Assembly: GCA_963730735.1 (NCBI GenBank)
Contig: CAVSSX010000008.1
Location: 496,001-560,000 of the forward strand
Source: CAVSSX01 sp963730735
GTDB lineage: Bacteria; Actinomycetota; Acidimicrobiia; Acidimicrobiales; RAAP-2
Reading direction: 5' to 3'
Length of the DNA stretch: 64,000 nt
Made by a program: the position numbers and the translations under genes. The notes below the pieces were generated by a model. It was not told the origin of the DNA. It saw only the letters and a program-made list of their open reading frames with translations, and searched no databases. This document shows positions 28,157 through 37,147 of the stretch, in pieces; position 1 is the first letter of the stretch, and each line of letters opens with the position of its first letter.

Positions 28157-28492
28157 ATGGATGCTGGCCGTGCCAAAGAACTGCTCGACGCCGAGATCGC
28201 CCGGGTCACCGGCCTGTTGGCCGACACCGACGCCGACGCCCGGTCCGACCGGTCGGCGGCCAACGACGACGGCGACCTGGCCGACCCGGCCGAGCGACTG
28301 ACGGCCGAGGAGGGCGACGACGCCATCGCCTCGGGCCTGTCCGACCGACTGGCCGCCCTGCGGGCGGCCGAGCAGCGCCTGGCCGACGGCACCTACGGGA
28401 CCTCGGTGGTGAGCGGCCTCCCGATCCCCGACGAGCGCCTGGAGGCCGACCCGGCGGCCGACCGCCTGGTCGACGAGCCCGAGCCCGCCTGA
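28157..28492 (+). CDS. DksA/TraR-family protein lacking zinc-finger cysteines
   Basis: A 111-residue protein with an acidic coiled-coil region (AKELLDAEIARVTGLLADTD, SAANDDGDLADPAERL) and the C-terminal GTYGTSVVSGLPIPDERLEA. In classical DksA/TraR proteins this last stretch is GxYGxCxxCGxxI; here both cysteines are serine or absent, so it is a zinc-free member as found in many actinobacteria. It may modulate RNA polymerase through its secondary channel, which is inference. AGGAGGACACC is an excellent ribosome-binding site. It is a single gene after the Fur-family gene. Confidence 0.8.
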   Translation: MDAGRAKELLDAEIARVTGLLADTDADARSDRSAANDDGDLADPAERLTAEEGDDAIASGLSDRLAALRAAEQRLADGTYGTSVVSGLPIPDERLEADPAADRLVDEPEPA

Positions 28493-28536
28493 CGCCACCA
28501 CCACCCGGGCCCACTCGACGGCTCGAAGGGACCAAC

Positions 28537-29205
28537 GTGGACCAGGACGACGACAGGGGCACGAACGGCGACCGGGACATCGGCTTCCGACGGCTGGTGA
28601 CCTTCGGCGACGGCGTGGCGGCGATCGCCATCACCCTGCTCGTGTTCCCCCTGGTCGACTCGGCCAACGACATCGGCTCGGCGAGCCTGCACCAGTTCTA
28701 CGACCACAACCGGCAGTCGTTCATCGCCTTCGGGCTGAGCTTCCTGGTCATCTGGGCCTTCTGGTGGGGGCAGCACCAGGTCCTGCGAGAGGCCAAGTCG
28801 TACAACCCGCTCCTGGTCCTGAGCATGTTCGCCTGGTTGCTGGCCATCGTCTTCCTCCCGTTCCCCACCGAGCTCCTCGGCTCGGTGCACGACGGGATCG
28901 AGACGGTCCACGTGCTGTACATCGCCACCATGCTGGTGGCGGCGGTGGCCATCTTCCTCGAGGTGTGGGCCATCTCGCACTGGCCCGAACTCCAGCTCGA
29001 CCCCGAACGCCCGCGCCGACCGCTCGACGTCACTGCCATCCTGGTGGTCCTCATGTCGGTCGCCCTGGTGGTGACCATCGCCGTGCCCTCGTTCGGTCTG
29101 TGGTCGCTGGTGCTCCTCCTGGCCGAGCGGCCCCTGGCCCGCCTGGTCCGGTGGCGGCGGGCCAATCGGACCCCGGTGTCCCCTGCCGGCCAGGCACCGA
29201 ACTAG
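28537..29205 (+). CDS. TMEM175-family potassium channel-like protein (DUF1211)
   Basis: A 222-residue membrane protein from a GTG at 28537. The first helix carries RLVTFGDGVAAIAITLLVFP, the RxxxFSDG-type signature of TMEM175 proteins, which form leak-type K+ channels. Six helices are visible in all, ending at SFGLWSLVLLLAERPLA. The charged N-terminus is cytoplasmic. It follows the DksA-like gene by 44 bases on the same strand. Confidence 0.85.
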   Translation: MDQDDDRGTNGDRDIGFRRLVTFGDGVAAIAITLLVFPLVDSANDIGSASLHQFYDHNRQSFIAFGLSFLVIWAFWWGQHQVLREAKSYNPLLVLSMFAWLLAIVFLPFPTELLGSVHDGIETVHVLYIATMLVAAVAIFLEVWAISHWPELQLDPERPRRPLDVTAILVVLMSVALVVTIAVPSFGLWSLVLLLAERPLARLVRWRRANRTPVSPAGQAPN

Positions 29206-29217
29206 CCTTTTCGAGCC

Positions 29218-30602
29218 ATGTCGGATGAGCAGGATGTGCCGGAGGTGAGGGGGGTTGCGTCGGGGGCCCTCCTCGCCGAACATCTCCCGTCGTCGCCGGA
29301 GCTGGTCGAGACGATCCTCGAGCAGTTGCCGGACCCCATGACCATGGCCGTGGCCGAGCGCGACGCCGACGGACGGGCGGTCGGGGCCCGGATCGTCTTC
29401 GTCAACGCCGCCGGCCGGTCGCACTTCACCCACCGCGACGCCGGGGTGGGCCACCTCCTCGGCGACGTGTTCCCGAACATGCTGACCAACGGGACCCACG
29501 ACGCCTGCCTGTCGGTGCTCAACACCGGCGTCCCGGTCTCGGGCACGTTCCGGTGGAAGGACGACGTCTCCTTCGAGGAACACGGGTACGACTACCGGGT
29601 GGTGCGGGTCGGCGACGACCTGCTGGTGTGGATGCACCACGACACCTCGGACCTGCTGTCGGCCATCGCCCACCTCGAGCAGGCCGACCTGCGGACCCGC
29701 ACCATCCTCGACGCCCTCGACCAGGCGGTCGTCCTGCAGGCCGCCGACCGGCGCTTCCTCTCGGTCAACCGGGCGGCGCGTCGAGCTCGGCCTCGGGGAA
29801 GGCACCCGCTCGACCGATCCCGAGGTGGCCCGCTGGGAGGCCCGTGAGGAGGACGGCTCGGAGGTCGACCCGACCAAGCTCCCGGCGGCCAACGTCCTGC
29901 GGACCGGGCAGCCCGAGACCGGTCGCATCGTCCAGTTCCTGTCCGACAACTTCGACGAGCCCCGGTGGTTCAGCATCAACTCGTTCCCGCTGGCCCACGC
30001 CGGCGAGGCGGTTCCCTACGCCGCCGTCAGCTCGTTCAGCGAGATCACCGATCGCAAGCGTCTGGCCGACGAGCTCCAGCACCTCGCCCTCTACGACGAG
30101 CTGACCGGCCTGACCCGCCGGACCCTGTTCTCGGACCGCCTGGACGGGGCGCTCGCGGCGTCGTCGGCCGAGCCGGACGCCGACAAGGGCGTCGGCCTGG
30201 TCGTGCTCGACCTCGACGGCTTCAAGGAGATCAACGACGTCCACGGCCACGCCGTCGGCGACGAGGTGCTCCGGCTGGTGGCCCAACGGCTCCAGGAGTC
30301 GACCCGCAAGGTCGACACGATCGCCCGGTTCGGCGGGGACGAGTTCGTCGTCCTGTTCACCGACACCACCGAGGCCGAGCTCGCCGAGACCGGACGCCGG
30401 ATCGTCGAGGCCATCCGCCAGCCCATGGCCATCGTCGGTCCGGGCGAGCCGGAGCCCAGCCGAGGTGACCCTCTCGGTCGATGCCTGCTTCGGCTGCACC
30501 ATCGCCAACCCCGGCGACCAGCCGGCCGCCCTCCTCTCGAGGGCCGACCGTCTCATGTACGAGATGAAGGCCGAGAAGCGCCCGGGGCGACGCCGGGGCT
30601 GA
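29218..30602 (+). CDS. PAS-GGDEF diguanylate cyclase (two frameshifts)
   Basis: About 461 residues after removing extra bases near 29778 and 30458. The N-terminal PAS-like sensor (IVFVNAAGRSHFTHRDAGVG, NMLTNGTHDACLSVLNTG) and a second PAS-like segment (TRTILDALDQAVVLQAADR) precede a GGDEF domain. Metal and GTP-binding residues are present in VLDLDGFKEINDVHGHAVG, and the active-site loop is FGGDEFVVLF, so it should make cyclic di-GMP. No EAL domain is present. It begins 12 bases after the TMEM175-like gene. Confidence 0.82.
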
Positions 30603-30690
30603 CCCCGGCGACACCCGGAGCGCCAGTGCCGGGGGGTGCCAGGCACCCGCCTACACTCAGCCCGACATCGGGACGAGAAGGAGCCAGGGG

Positions 30691-31842
30691 TTGCGACACC
30701 GACGGCGGATGATGGTGGTGCTGGCGGGCATCCTGACGGCGGTTGGGGTGACACCGGCGGTGGCGTCCGCCGCCACCACGAGCACGGCGCAGACGGCGTT
30801 CGCCACCGCCGTCAAGAAGCTGGTCACCATGTCCGGCGGCCCGCCCGGGGCGGTGGCCGTCGTCCAGGTCGGCAAGCGCACCACCGTCACCTCGGCCGGC
30901 CTGGCCGAGGTCTCGACGTCGACCGCCCCGACGGCAACCGACACCGTCCGCATCGCCAGCGTGTCCAAGGCCTACAGCGGTGCCGTGGTCCTGGCCCTGG
31001 TGAGCAAGGGAACGCTGTCGCTCAGCGACACCATCGGCAAGATCCTGCCCACGCTGCCCAAGGCCTGGTGGCCGGTGAAGGTGTCCCAGCTGCTCCAGCA
31101 CACGAGCGGCGTGCCCGACTACATCAAGAGCCCGGCCTTCTTGAAGTCGTTCATCGCCGACCCCCAGCAGTCGCTCACGCCGACCCAGTTGCTGGCCTTC
31201 GTGACCGACGAGCCGCTGCTGTTCCGCCCGGGTTCCAAGTACCACTACTCGGACTCCGACAACATCATCCTGGGCCTGATGGTCGAGGCACGGACCGGTG
31301 GGTCCTACCAGGCGGCCCTGGCGCGCTACGTCACGACGCCGCTGCGTCTGCCGGCCACCCAGCTCCCCACCACCACCGCCCTCACCAACCCCTACCTCCA
31401 CGGCTACGACCGTGAGGACGACGGGACGCTGGAGGACATCAGCATGATCCTCAACCCGGAACTGGCCTGGGTCTCGGGGGGCATGGTCTCGACCACGGCC
31501 GAACTCAACAGCTTCGTGCGGGCCTACGCCGCCGGTCACCTCGAGACGGCCAAGGTCCGCGCCCAACAGCTCAAATTCGTGAAGGGTGGCTCCGGTCCCT
31601 CGGGCCCCGGGACCAACAGCGCCGGACTCGGGATCTACCGCTACGCCACCGCCTGCGGCACGGTCTACGGCCACACGGGCAACCTGCCGGGCTACACGAT
31701 CTTCACGGCGTCGAACCTGTCCGGCACCCGCTCGGTGACCATGGTGGTCAACACCCAGTTCAACGACACACCGGCCACCGCCCCGTACAAGGCGCTGCGG
31801 GCCACTTGGGGCCTCGGCGTCTGTGCCGCGCTCAAATCGTGA
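30691..31842 (+). CDS. Secreted serine hydrolase, class-C beta-lactamase/DD-peptidase fold
   Basis: A 383-residue protein from a TTG at 30691 with a GAGAAGGAG site; an ATG at 30709 is the alternative. The signal peptide (MMVVLAGILTAVGVTPAVAS) is followed by a penicillin-binding-type fold with the SxxK motif S90-V-S-K93, the tyrosine motif in KYHYSDSDNIILG, and HTG in GTVYGHTGNLPGYT replacing KTG. This is the D-alanyl-D-alanine carboxypeptidase/beta-lactamase-related esterase family. It acts outside the membrane; the true substrate is unknown. Confidence 0.85.
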   Translation: MRHRRRMMVVLAGILTAVGVTPAVASAATTSTAQTAFATAVKKLVTMSGGPPGAVAVVQVGKRTTVTSAGLAEVSTSTAPTATDTVRIASVSKAYSGAVVLALVSKGTLSLSDTIGKILPTLPKAWWPVKVSQLLQHTSGVPDYIKSPAFLKSFIADPQQSLTPTQLLAFVTDEPLLFRPGSKYHYSDSDNIILGLMVEARTGGSYQAALARYVTTPLRLPATQLPTTTALTNPYLHGYDREDDGTLEDISMILNPELAWVSGGMVSTTAELNSFVRAYAAGHLETAKVRAQQLKFVKGGSGPSGPGTNSAGLGIYRYATACGTVYGHTGNLPGYTIFTASNLSGTRSVTMVVNTQFNDTPATAPYKALRATWGLGVCAALKS

Positions 31843-31924
31843 GCCGTTCCGGAGCGAGCCGCCTGCGCTCGGCTCTGGAAGACTTCTGGCTCGTGCCCGG
31901 CGGGGGCACCGAGAGGGAGGACGG

Positions 31925-32404
31925 ATGATGCGTCGCTGGATGGTGGTGCTCGGTGTCGGGGTCGTCGGTATCGTGGCCGCCGGATGCAGTTCGTCGACCT
32001 CCTCGACCGGCACCACGACCACCACCGGGGCCACGACCACCACGTCGGCGGCCGACAACGCCTTCGCCATCCTGCCCCCGGCCACCACCAAGCCGGCCTA
32101 CAAGGAGTGCACGACGCAGATCGTCACCGCCGCCGACGGCACGGCGACCCCGCTCCAGTGCGCCGATGGGGCCATCAACACCACGGCGTGGCAGCACTAC
32201 GCCACCTCGGCCGGCTCGATCCTCGGCCTCGGGGCCTCGGCCACCAAGCAGCAGGTCGTCTCGGCCCTCTGCAGCGCCACGTCCTCGCTGTCGACGCCGA
32301 TCCTGCAGGACGCCTACCGCCTGGCCTACGTCTACTACGGGTGGGCCTACGGATCGGACCTGGCCACCACCACCCTGGTCACCGACCCGTCCACCTGCGG
32401 CTGA
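31925..32404 (+). CDS. Small secreted lipoprotein
   Basis: A 159-residue protein starting at one of two adjacent ATGs (31925 or 31928) after GAGGGAGGACGG. The signal peptide ends in the lipobox VAAGC, giving a lipid-anchored Cys, followed by a Ser/Thr-rich linker (SSSTSSTGTTTTTGATTTT). The mature part has paired cysteines (KECTTQIVTAADG, CADGAINTT, ALCSATSS, DPSTCG), suggesting disulphides. I recognise no family. It lies between the serine hydrolase and the DUF1275 gene on the same strand. Confidence 0.75.
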   Translation: MMRRWMVVLGVGVVGIVAAGCSSSTSSTGTTTTTGATTTTSAADNAFAILPPATTKPAYKECTTQIVTAADGTATPLQCADGAINTTAWQHYATSAGSILGLGASATKQQVVSALCSATSSLSTPILQDAYRLAYVYYGWAYGSDLATTTLVTDPSTCG

Positions 32405-32429
32405 GGCCGAGCGGCCAACGAGGCCGTCG

Positions 32430-33206
32430 ATGAGCCCGGACAGCCCCGAGGACGCGGCGGCGGCCCCAGGTCAACACGACCGCGGTGGGCCGTGGACCGC
32501 CCTGCGTACGTTCGTCTTCCGCCACGATCGTGACGGGGCACTGCCGGCCCTGCTGCTGGTGCTCACCTTCGGCACCGGCATGATCGACGCCACCACCGTG
32601 CTCGGCCTGGGTCGGGTCTTCGTGGCCAACATGACCGGCAACGTGGTGTTCGTGGGCCTGGCCGTCTCCCGGGTCCCGGGCTTCTCACCCACCCTGACGG
32701 CGACCTCGTTGGTCGGATTCGTGGCCGGGGCCTTCCTCGGCGGGGCCGTGATCCGGCGCCGGCCGGTCACCCGCGTCGCCCTCCTGCGGACCACCTGCTC
32801 GACGCAGGCCGTGCTGGTGGCGGCGGCGGCCGGCGTCTGCGCCGCCCATCCGCACCATCCGCCCCGGTCGGCGGAGATCGCCGCCATCGCCTTGCTGGCC
32901 GTGGCCATGGGCATCCAGAACGCCGCCACCCGCCACCTGGCGGTGACCGGGCTGGTCACCAACGTGCTCACCTCCACCCTGACGTCGATCGCCGCCGAGC
33001 ACCGGCACCTGTCGGACCTCGACGCCGTCCGCCAGGTGGCCTCGGTCCTGGCCCTGCTCCTCGGGGCGCTGCTCGGGGCCGAGCTGGTCAAGCACTTCGA
33101 CATCGAGCTGTCGCTGGTGATCGTGGTCGGCCTCCTGGTGGTCGTCGCCGTGTCCTGTGCCGTCGCCATCCGGCGCCGCCACACCTGGGGGCCGGCCGAC
33201 ACCTGA
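32430..33206 (+). CDS. DUF1275 (YoaK-family) membrane protein
   Basis: A 258-residue polytopic membrane protein. The hallmark FGTGMIDATTVLGLGRVFVA and NMTGNVVFVGLA stretch and the later AMGIQNAATRHLAVTGLVTN and VLTSTLTSIA stretch identify DUF1275/YoaK. About six helices are visible, with a charged N-terminal tail. The function is unknown. The ATG at 32430 was chosen because the upstream open frame overlaps the lipoprotein gene. Confidence 0.85.
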   Translation: MSPDSPEDAAAAPGQHDRGGPWTALRTFVFRHDRDGALPALLLVLTFGTGMIDATTVLGLGRVFVANMTGNVVFVGLAVSRVPGFSPTLTATSLVGFVAGAFLGGAVIRRRPVTRVALLRTTCSTQAVLVAAAAGVCAAHPHHPPRSAEIAAIALLAVAMGIQNAATRHLAVTGLVTNVLTSTLTSIAAEHRHLSDLDAVRQVASVLALLLGALLGAELVKHFDIELSLVIVVGLLVVVAVSCAVAIRRRHTWGPADT

Positions 33207-33230
33207 TCCGACCTTGTCCGAGACGACCCT

Positions 33231-33270
33231 TGACAGGCGTTGCTTCTCTGGTACATTAGTTGAGTAATGA
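33231..33270 (+). promoter_or_regulatory. Promoter and operator of the GntR-ABC operon
   Basis: TTGACA (33231-33236), a 16-base spacer and TACATT (33253-33258) form a near-consensus sigma-70-type promoter, unusual in so GC-rich a genome. An inverted repeat CATTA (33255-33259)-GTTGAG-TAATG (33266-33270) overlaps the -10 box, as expected for autorepression by the YtrA-type GntR protein encoded just downstream. Confidence 0.65.
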
Positions 33271-33312
33271 ACCAGTTGACACAGCCTTGCGGCCGGATCG
33301 GGGCGGCGAACG

Positions 33313-33690
33313 GTGCTCGATGACCGCTCGCCGATCTTCACCCAGATCGCCGAGCTCCTGGCCGGCCAGATCGCCGACGGCGAGCTGGCCGAGGGCGACC
33401 GGGTGCCGTCCACCAACGAGCTGGCGGCCTTCTACCGGATCAACCCGGCCACGGCGGCCAAGGGCATCAACATGCTGACCGACGACGGCCTGGTCGAGAA
33501 GCGCCGGGGCATCGGCATGTTCGTGGCCGGCGGGGCCCGCCAGCGACTCCTCGAGCAACGCCGCACCGAGTTCTCCGAGCGCTACGTCGAGCCGCTGGTG
33601 GCCGAAGCCGCCCGGCTGGGCATCGACGTCGAGACCCTGATCTCACTCATCCGCAACTCCCGCTACGTCACCGGAGGTGTCTCGCTATGA
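33313..33690 (+). CDS. GntR-family regulator, YtrA subfamily
   Basis: A 125-residue protein from a GTG at 33313. The winged helix (IFTQIAELLAGQIADGELAE, then RVPSTNELAAFYRINPATAA) is followed by only a short helical tail (YVEPLVAEAARLGIDVETLI), the layout of YtrA-type repressors that control adjacent ABC transporters. Its last codons overlap the start of the ATPase gene by four bases, so translation is coupled. A symmetric site overlapping the promoter is the likely operator. Confidence 0.88.
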   Translation: MLDDRSPIFTQIAELLAGQIADGELAEGDRVPSTNELAAFYRINPATAAKGINMLTDDGLVEKRRGIGMFVAGGARQRLLEQRRTEFSERYVEPLVAEAARLGIDVETLISLIRNSRYVTGGVSL

Positions 33691-34583
33691 CCCCGACCAT
33701 CTCGGTCAGCCGGCTGTGCCGCCAGTACCGCGGCCAGCTCGCCCTGGACGACGTCACCTTCGACGTCGACGGCCCCACCATCTGCGGCCTCCTCGGGCGC
33801 AACGGTGCCGGCAAGAGCACCCTGCTGCGGATCCTGGCCGGCCACGAGTTCGCCTCGACCGGCTCCTACGAGATCCTCGGTCATTCGCCCCTCGAGCACG
33901 ACGCCACCCTGCGCCGGATGGTCTTCGTCCGTGAGGACCAGACCTTCCCCGACATCCGGGTCCGCCAGGCCCTGCGGGCGGCGTCGTGGTTCTACCCCGG
34001 ATGGGACGGGCAGCTGGCCGAGGACCTGGTCGACCGGTTCGAGCTGCCGAGGAACCGGTCGATCAAGAAGCTGTCCCGGGGCATGCGCTCGGCCCTCGGC
34101 ATTGCCATCGGCCTGGCCGCCAGGGTCGAGGTCACGCTGTTCGACGAGCCCTACGCCGGCCTCGACGCCGTGGCCCGGCAGCTCTTCTACGACGCCCTGC
34201 TGGCCGAGTACGCCGAGCACCCCCGCACGATGATCCTCTCGACCCACCTGATCGACGAGGCCGCCGACCTGTTCGAGCGGGTGGTGGTCATCGACCACGG
34301 CCGGATCGTCATCGACGGCGCGGCCGAGGACGTCCGCGGCAGCGCCACCACCGTGAGCGGCCCGATCGCCGCCGTGGAGGAGTTCGTGGCCGGCCGGCCG
34401 GCCTGGGATCGCCGCCGGATCGCCTCGCAGGAATCGGTGGTGGTCGCCGGGAACCTCGACGAGGACGACTGGGTCCGGGCCCGGGAGCTCCGCCTCGACC
34501 TGGCGCCGCTCTCCCTGCAAGAAGTCATGGTCCACGCGGCCAGCCACGCCAACGAGGAGAGAAACGAGAGGACCCCCGCATGA
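33687..34583 (+). CDS. ABC transporter ATP-binding protein
   Basis: A 298-residue ABC ATPase. Walker A is LLGRNGAGKSTLLRIL, the signature is KLSRGMRSALGIA, Walker B is VTLFDEPYAGLDAVA, and the switch His is in ILSTHLIDEAADLF. The C-terminal 90 residues form a regulatory tail. It is coupled to the GntR gene upstream and to the permease downstream (four-base overlap, ATGA). In YtrA-type operons such transporters often respond to cell-wall stress; the substrate is not known here. Confidence 0.92.
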   Translation: MTPTISVSRLCRQYRGQLALDDVTFDVDGPTICGLLGRNGAGKSTLLRILAGHEFASTGSYEILGHSPLEHDATLRRMVFVREDQTFPDIRVRQALRAASWFYPGWDGQLAEDLVDRFELPRNRSIKKLSRGMRSALGIAIGLAARVEVTLFDEPYAGLDAVARQLFYDALLAEYAEHPRTMILSTHLIDEAADLFERVVVIDHGRIVIDGAAEDVRGSATTVSGPIAAVEEFVAGRPAWDRRRIASQESVVVAGNLDEDDWVRARELRLDLAPLSLQEVMVHAASHANEERNERTPA

Positions 34584-35272
34584 CGACCTGGCTCACCGTC
34601 ACCCGCTACCACCTGGTGGCGCGGTTCAACTACCTGGTGCTCCCCTGGCTGGTGCTGGCGTTCGTGTTCCTCGTGGACGTGGTCGTCCTCGAGCTCACCC
34701 CGGTCGGCCACACGGCCCACCGCTGGGTGGGCGGCCTGGCGGCGTTCTTCGTGGTGCTGTTCGTCCTCGGCCTCCAGGCGGTCGCCCAGTCGCTGCCGTT
34801 CGGGCTGGCCCTCGGGGCCAGTCGGCGTTCCTTCTATCTCGGGACGTCGCTCTTGGGCGTCGCCCTGGCCGCCGTCTACGGCCTGGCCCTGACCGGCCTG
34901 CAGGCCATCGAGCGGGCGACCGGCGGCTGGGGCATCGACATGGGCTTCTTCCGGGTCCCCTACTTGTTGAACGGCAGCTGGTACGTGACCTGGTTGACCA
35001 CCTTCGTCTTCCTGGCCCTGCTCTTCGCCTGGGGCATGTGGTTCGGGCTGGTCTTCCGCCGCTGGGGGACGTTCGGCGTGGTGGTTTTCAGCGCCGCCCA
35101 GATCGTCGTCCTCTTGATCGGTGCGCTGCTCGCCACCTGGACCCGGGCCTGGCACGACCTCGGCCACTTCTTCACCACCATCAGCGCCCCGGGGCTCACC
35201 GGGCTGCTGGCCGCCCTGGCCATCGCGCTGCTGGTCGGCGGCTTCGCCACCATGCGGCGAGTGACCGTCTGA
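34580..35272 (+). CDS. ABC transporter permease
   Basis: A 230-residue membrane protein with six hydrophobic segments (for example FNYLVLPWLVLAFVFLVDVV, AAFFVVLFVLGLQAVAQSL, LLFAWGMWFGLVFRRWG and LTGLLAALAIALLVGGFA). The ATG overlaps the stop of the ATPase gene. It has no recognisable substrate-binding domain and fits the small permeases of YtrA-regulated exporters. The three genes form one operon that ends at a short tandem repeat. Confidence 0.85.
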   Translation: MTTWLTVTRYHLVARFNYLVLPWLVLAFVFLVDVVVLELTPVGHTAHRWVGGLAAFFVVLFVLGLQAVAQSLPFGLALGASRRSFYLGTSLLGVALAAVYGLALTGLQAIERATGGWGIDMGFFRVPYLLNGSWYVTWLTTFVFLALLFAWGMWFGLVFRRWGTFGVVVFSAAQIVVLLIGALLATWTRAWHDLGHFFTTISAPGLTGLLAALAIALLVGGFATMRRVTV

Positions 35273-35282
35273 ACTGTCCCAT

Positions 35283-35342
35283 CTGATCGGGCACCGCCTG
35301 ATCGGGCACCGCCTGATCGGGCACCGCCTGATCGGGCACGGC
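35283..35342. repeat. Four tandem 15-bp repeats after the ABC operon
   Basis: CTGATCGGGCACCGC is repeated head to tail from 35283, 35298, 35313 and 35328, the last copy with one change. The array lies in the gap between the convergent permease and DUF5990 genes. No hairpin followed by T residues is seen, so it is not an obvious terminator; its role is unknown. Confidence 0.9.
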
Positions 35343-35366
35343 GTGGGCCGGGCCGGGGGCGAAACC

Positions 35367-35840
35367 TCAGTCGCCCGGACCGGCCGCCGACCACTCGATC
35401 CGGGGCGGTCGCACCGAGGCGCACAAGGGCCAACCCTTGTCGTCGGTGAGGCCGAGCCGTCCGACCAGGACCCCCCCGGCCACTGCCCGGGCCATCACCG
35501 GCTCGGGGACGGCGTCGAGACGCAACTTGGCCCGGCGGAACATCACGAACGTCCCGGGCTCGGGCACCACGCCCCACGTGAGGTAGACGAACCGGGCGCC
35601 GGGCGGCCCCTGGACCTGTGGGCCGCGCAGGTCAGCCCCGGGCGGCGGCCGCACCACGGTGGCGTCCAGCTCCCAGGTGACGGCGGCGGCGTCGGCCGCC
35701 ACCAGGCCGACGAGGTCCTGCTGCTTTCGACCCTGGACGGCGACATGGATGTTCTCGTGGCCTCCGGGGAAGTCCGGCCCTGGCCCGCACCACCGGCCCG
35801 GGAGGTCGGTGGCCTCGATGCGAATCAGGATGCCGGCCAC
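35367..35840 (-). CDS. DUF5990 family protein
   Basis: A 157-residue protein with the DUF5990 pattern: IRIEATDLPGRWCGPG at the start, NIHVAVQGRKQQDLVGLV, DLRGPQVQGPPGARFVYLTW and a C-terminal RRAKLRLDAVP. The function is unknown. Its start lies four bases after the stop of the phosphotransferase-like gene on the same strand, suggesting coupling. Confidence 0.8.
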   Translation of the reverse strand: MAGILIRIEATDLPGRWCGPGPDFPGGHENIHVAVQGRKQQDLVGLVAADAAAVTWELDATVVRPPPGADLRGPQVQGPPGARFVYLTWGVVPEPGTFVMFRRAKLRLDAVPEPVMARAVAGGVLVGRLGLTDDKGWPLCASVRPPRIEWSAAGPGD

Positions 35841-35843
35841 CCC

Positions 35844-36575
35844 TCAGGCCCCCTCGGTCTCGACCAGGCGGCGCATGGCGGCCAATTCGTCGGCGCCCAT
35901 GCGGGGGTCCTCGGTCTTGTAGGCCACGACGGCCGGGAGCTGGGCGGCCACCGACCCACGGGAGAACGGCCGGAGGAATTCGCCGATCAACGCCGACCGG
36001 AAGCGACCGAGCAGCGCCGCCTTGACCGGCGAGGCCGGGATCTCGGCCGCCGCCAGCAGCGCCCAGGTGATGGCCACGTCGGTGGCCGGGTCGCCGGCCT
36101 TGGCATTGGGCCAGTCGATGACGATCGGGCCCTTCGGACCGAGGAGCACGTTCAGTGGGTGCAGGTCGAGGTGGAGCAGCGCCGTGCCCGGTGCGCCGGG
36201 AGCCGGCCCGACCCACGGCGGGGCGGCGATGGCGTGGAGCCGGTCGTGGAGATCGGCCAACAGCCGGGCCAGGGAACGCAGCTGCCAGGGTCGGCGGCCG
36301 AGGACGCCGAGCATCGTCGGACCCTCGATCCGCTCCATGACCAGCTCGGTCCCGTCGGCCCGGAGCTCGTCGACCGCCGGCGCCGGGTAGCCCTGGTCCC
36401 GGACGAAGGCCATCGTCCGGGCATCGACCTCCATCGACCGTCCCTCACGGGACCGCCGCAGGACGAGTCCGGGGCCGTACTCGAAGATGTCCGAGTCGCG
36501 TCCCGATGCGAGCAGGCGCCCCGGTGTGGCCACCGGCGCATCGTAGGTCGGGTCGCCCACCCGGCCTCGGACCAC
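35844..36575 (-). CDS. Aminoglycoside phosphotransferase-fold kinase
   Basis: A 243-residue protein of the APH/choline-kinase-like fold. The Brenner motif HLDLHPLNVLLGPKGPIVID with the following W holds the catalytic Asp and metal Asp, and LVMERIEGPTMLGVLG is the hinge. An N-terminal Lys-bearing ATP lobe is less clear (DIFEYGPGLVLRRSREGRSM). Many such proteins phosphorylate sugars or small metabolites, so antibiotic resistance should not be inferred. It is upstream of and coupled to the DUF5990 gene. Confidence 0.82.
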   Translation of the reverse strand: MVRGRVGDPTYDAPVATPGRLLASGRDSDIFEYGPGLVLRRSREGRSMEVDARTMAFVRDQGYPAPAVDELRADGTELVMERIEGPTMLGVLGRRPWQLRSLARLLADLHDRLHAIAAPPWVGPAPGAPGTALLHLDLHPLNVLLGPKGPIVIDWPNAKAGDPATDVAITWALLAAAEIPASPVKAALLGRFRSALIGEFLRPFSRGSVAAQLPAVVAYKTEDPRMGADELAAMRRLVETEGA

Positions 36576-36631
36576 GGAACCGGCGACCCGGGTCCCCCAC
36601 CGATCCGTTCGCCGCTGGCCACAATGGCCGG

Positions 36632-37123
36632 ATGCACGCGTTCGACCCCCTCGCCTGGCACGACTTCTTCGTCGGGTCCATGGGGGCGTCGGCCGCTCTC
36701 ACCGGCCTGCTCTTCGTGGCCATCTCCATCAACCTCCAGCAGATCCTCAAGCTGCCGGGCCTCCCCGGCCGGGCCGCCGTGTCCCTCGGCATCCTGGTGG
36801 CGGCGTTGATCGTGGCCTGCTTCGGGTTGACGCCCGATCTCTCCCCGGTGACGTTCGGCATCGAGGTGGCCGCCGTCGGCGCCCTGGTCACCACGCAGGC
36901 GGTGTGGGTGAACGTGGGCAAGCACGATCCGGACGACCGCGTCAGCTGGCGGGTCGAGCGGTTCGTCACCGTGGTCCTGCCGGGCCTGGCCTTCCTCGGC
37001 GGCGGGTGCAGCCTGATCGCCGGCGGTGGCGGTGGCCTCTACTGGGTGCTGGCGGCGACGGTCGCCGCCTTCGTGGTCGCCGCCCTCAACGGGTGGGTCC
37101 TCCTGGTCGAGGTGCTCCGGTAG
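36632..37123 (+). CDS. Four-helix membrane protein of unknown function
   Basis: A 163-residue membrane protein from the ATG at 36632. The first helix region HDFFVGSMGASAALTGLLFV then AISINLQQIL is a pattern seen in actinobacterial proteins loosely annotated as modulators of FtsH protease, which I cannot confirm. Four hydrophobic segments follow (AAVSLGILVAALIVACFGL, EVAAVGALVTTQAVWV, FVTVVLPGLAFLGGG, GLYWVLAATVAAFVVAALNG). It is divergent from the phosphotransferase-like gene, 56 bases apart. Confidence 0.75.
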   Translation: MHAFDPLAWHDFFVGSMGASAALTGLLFVAISINLQQILKLPGLPGRAAVSLGILVAALIVACFGLTPDLSPVTFGIEVAAVGALVTTQAVWVNVGKHDPDDRVSWRVERFVTVVLPGLAFLGGGCSLIAGGGGGLYWVLAATVAAFVVAALNGWVLLVEVLR

Positions 37124-37147
37124 GTCGGCCCTCGCTGCGCCGACGGC

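Noticed and set aside
18799..36575. Aminoglycoside resistance from the AAC-like and APH-like genes
   Set aside because: Both belong to broad superfamilies with many metabolic members; nothing in the sequence or context shows drug specificity.
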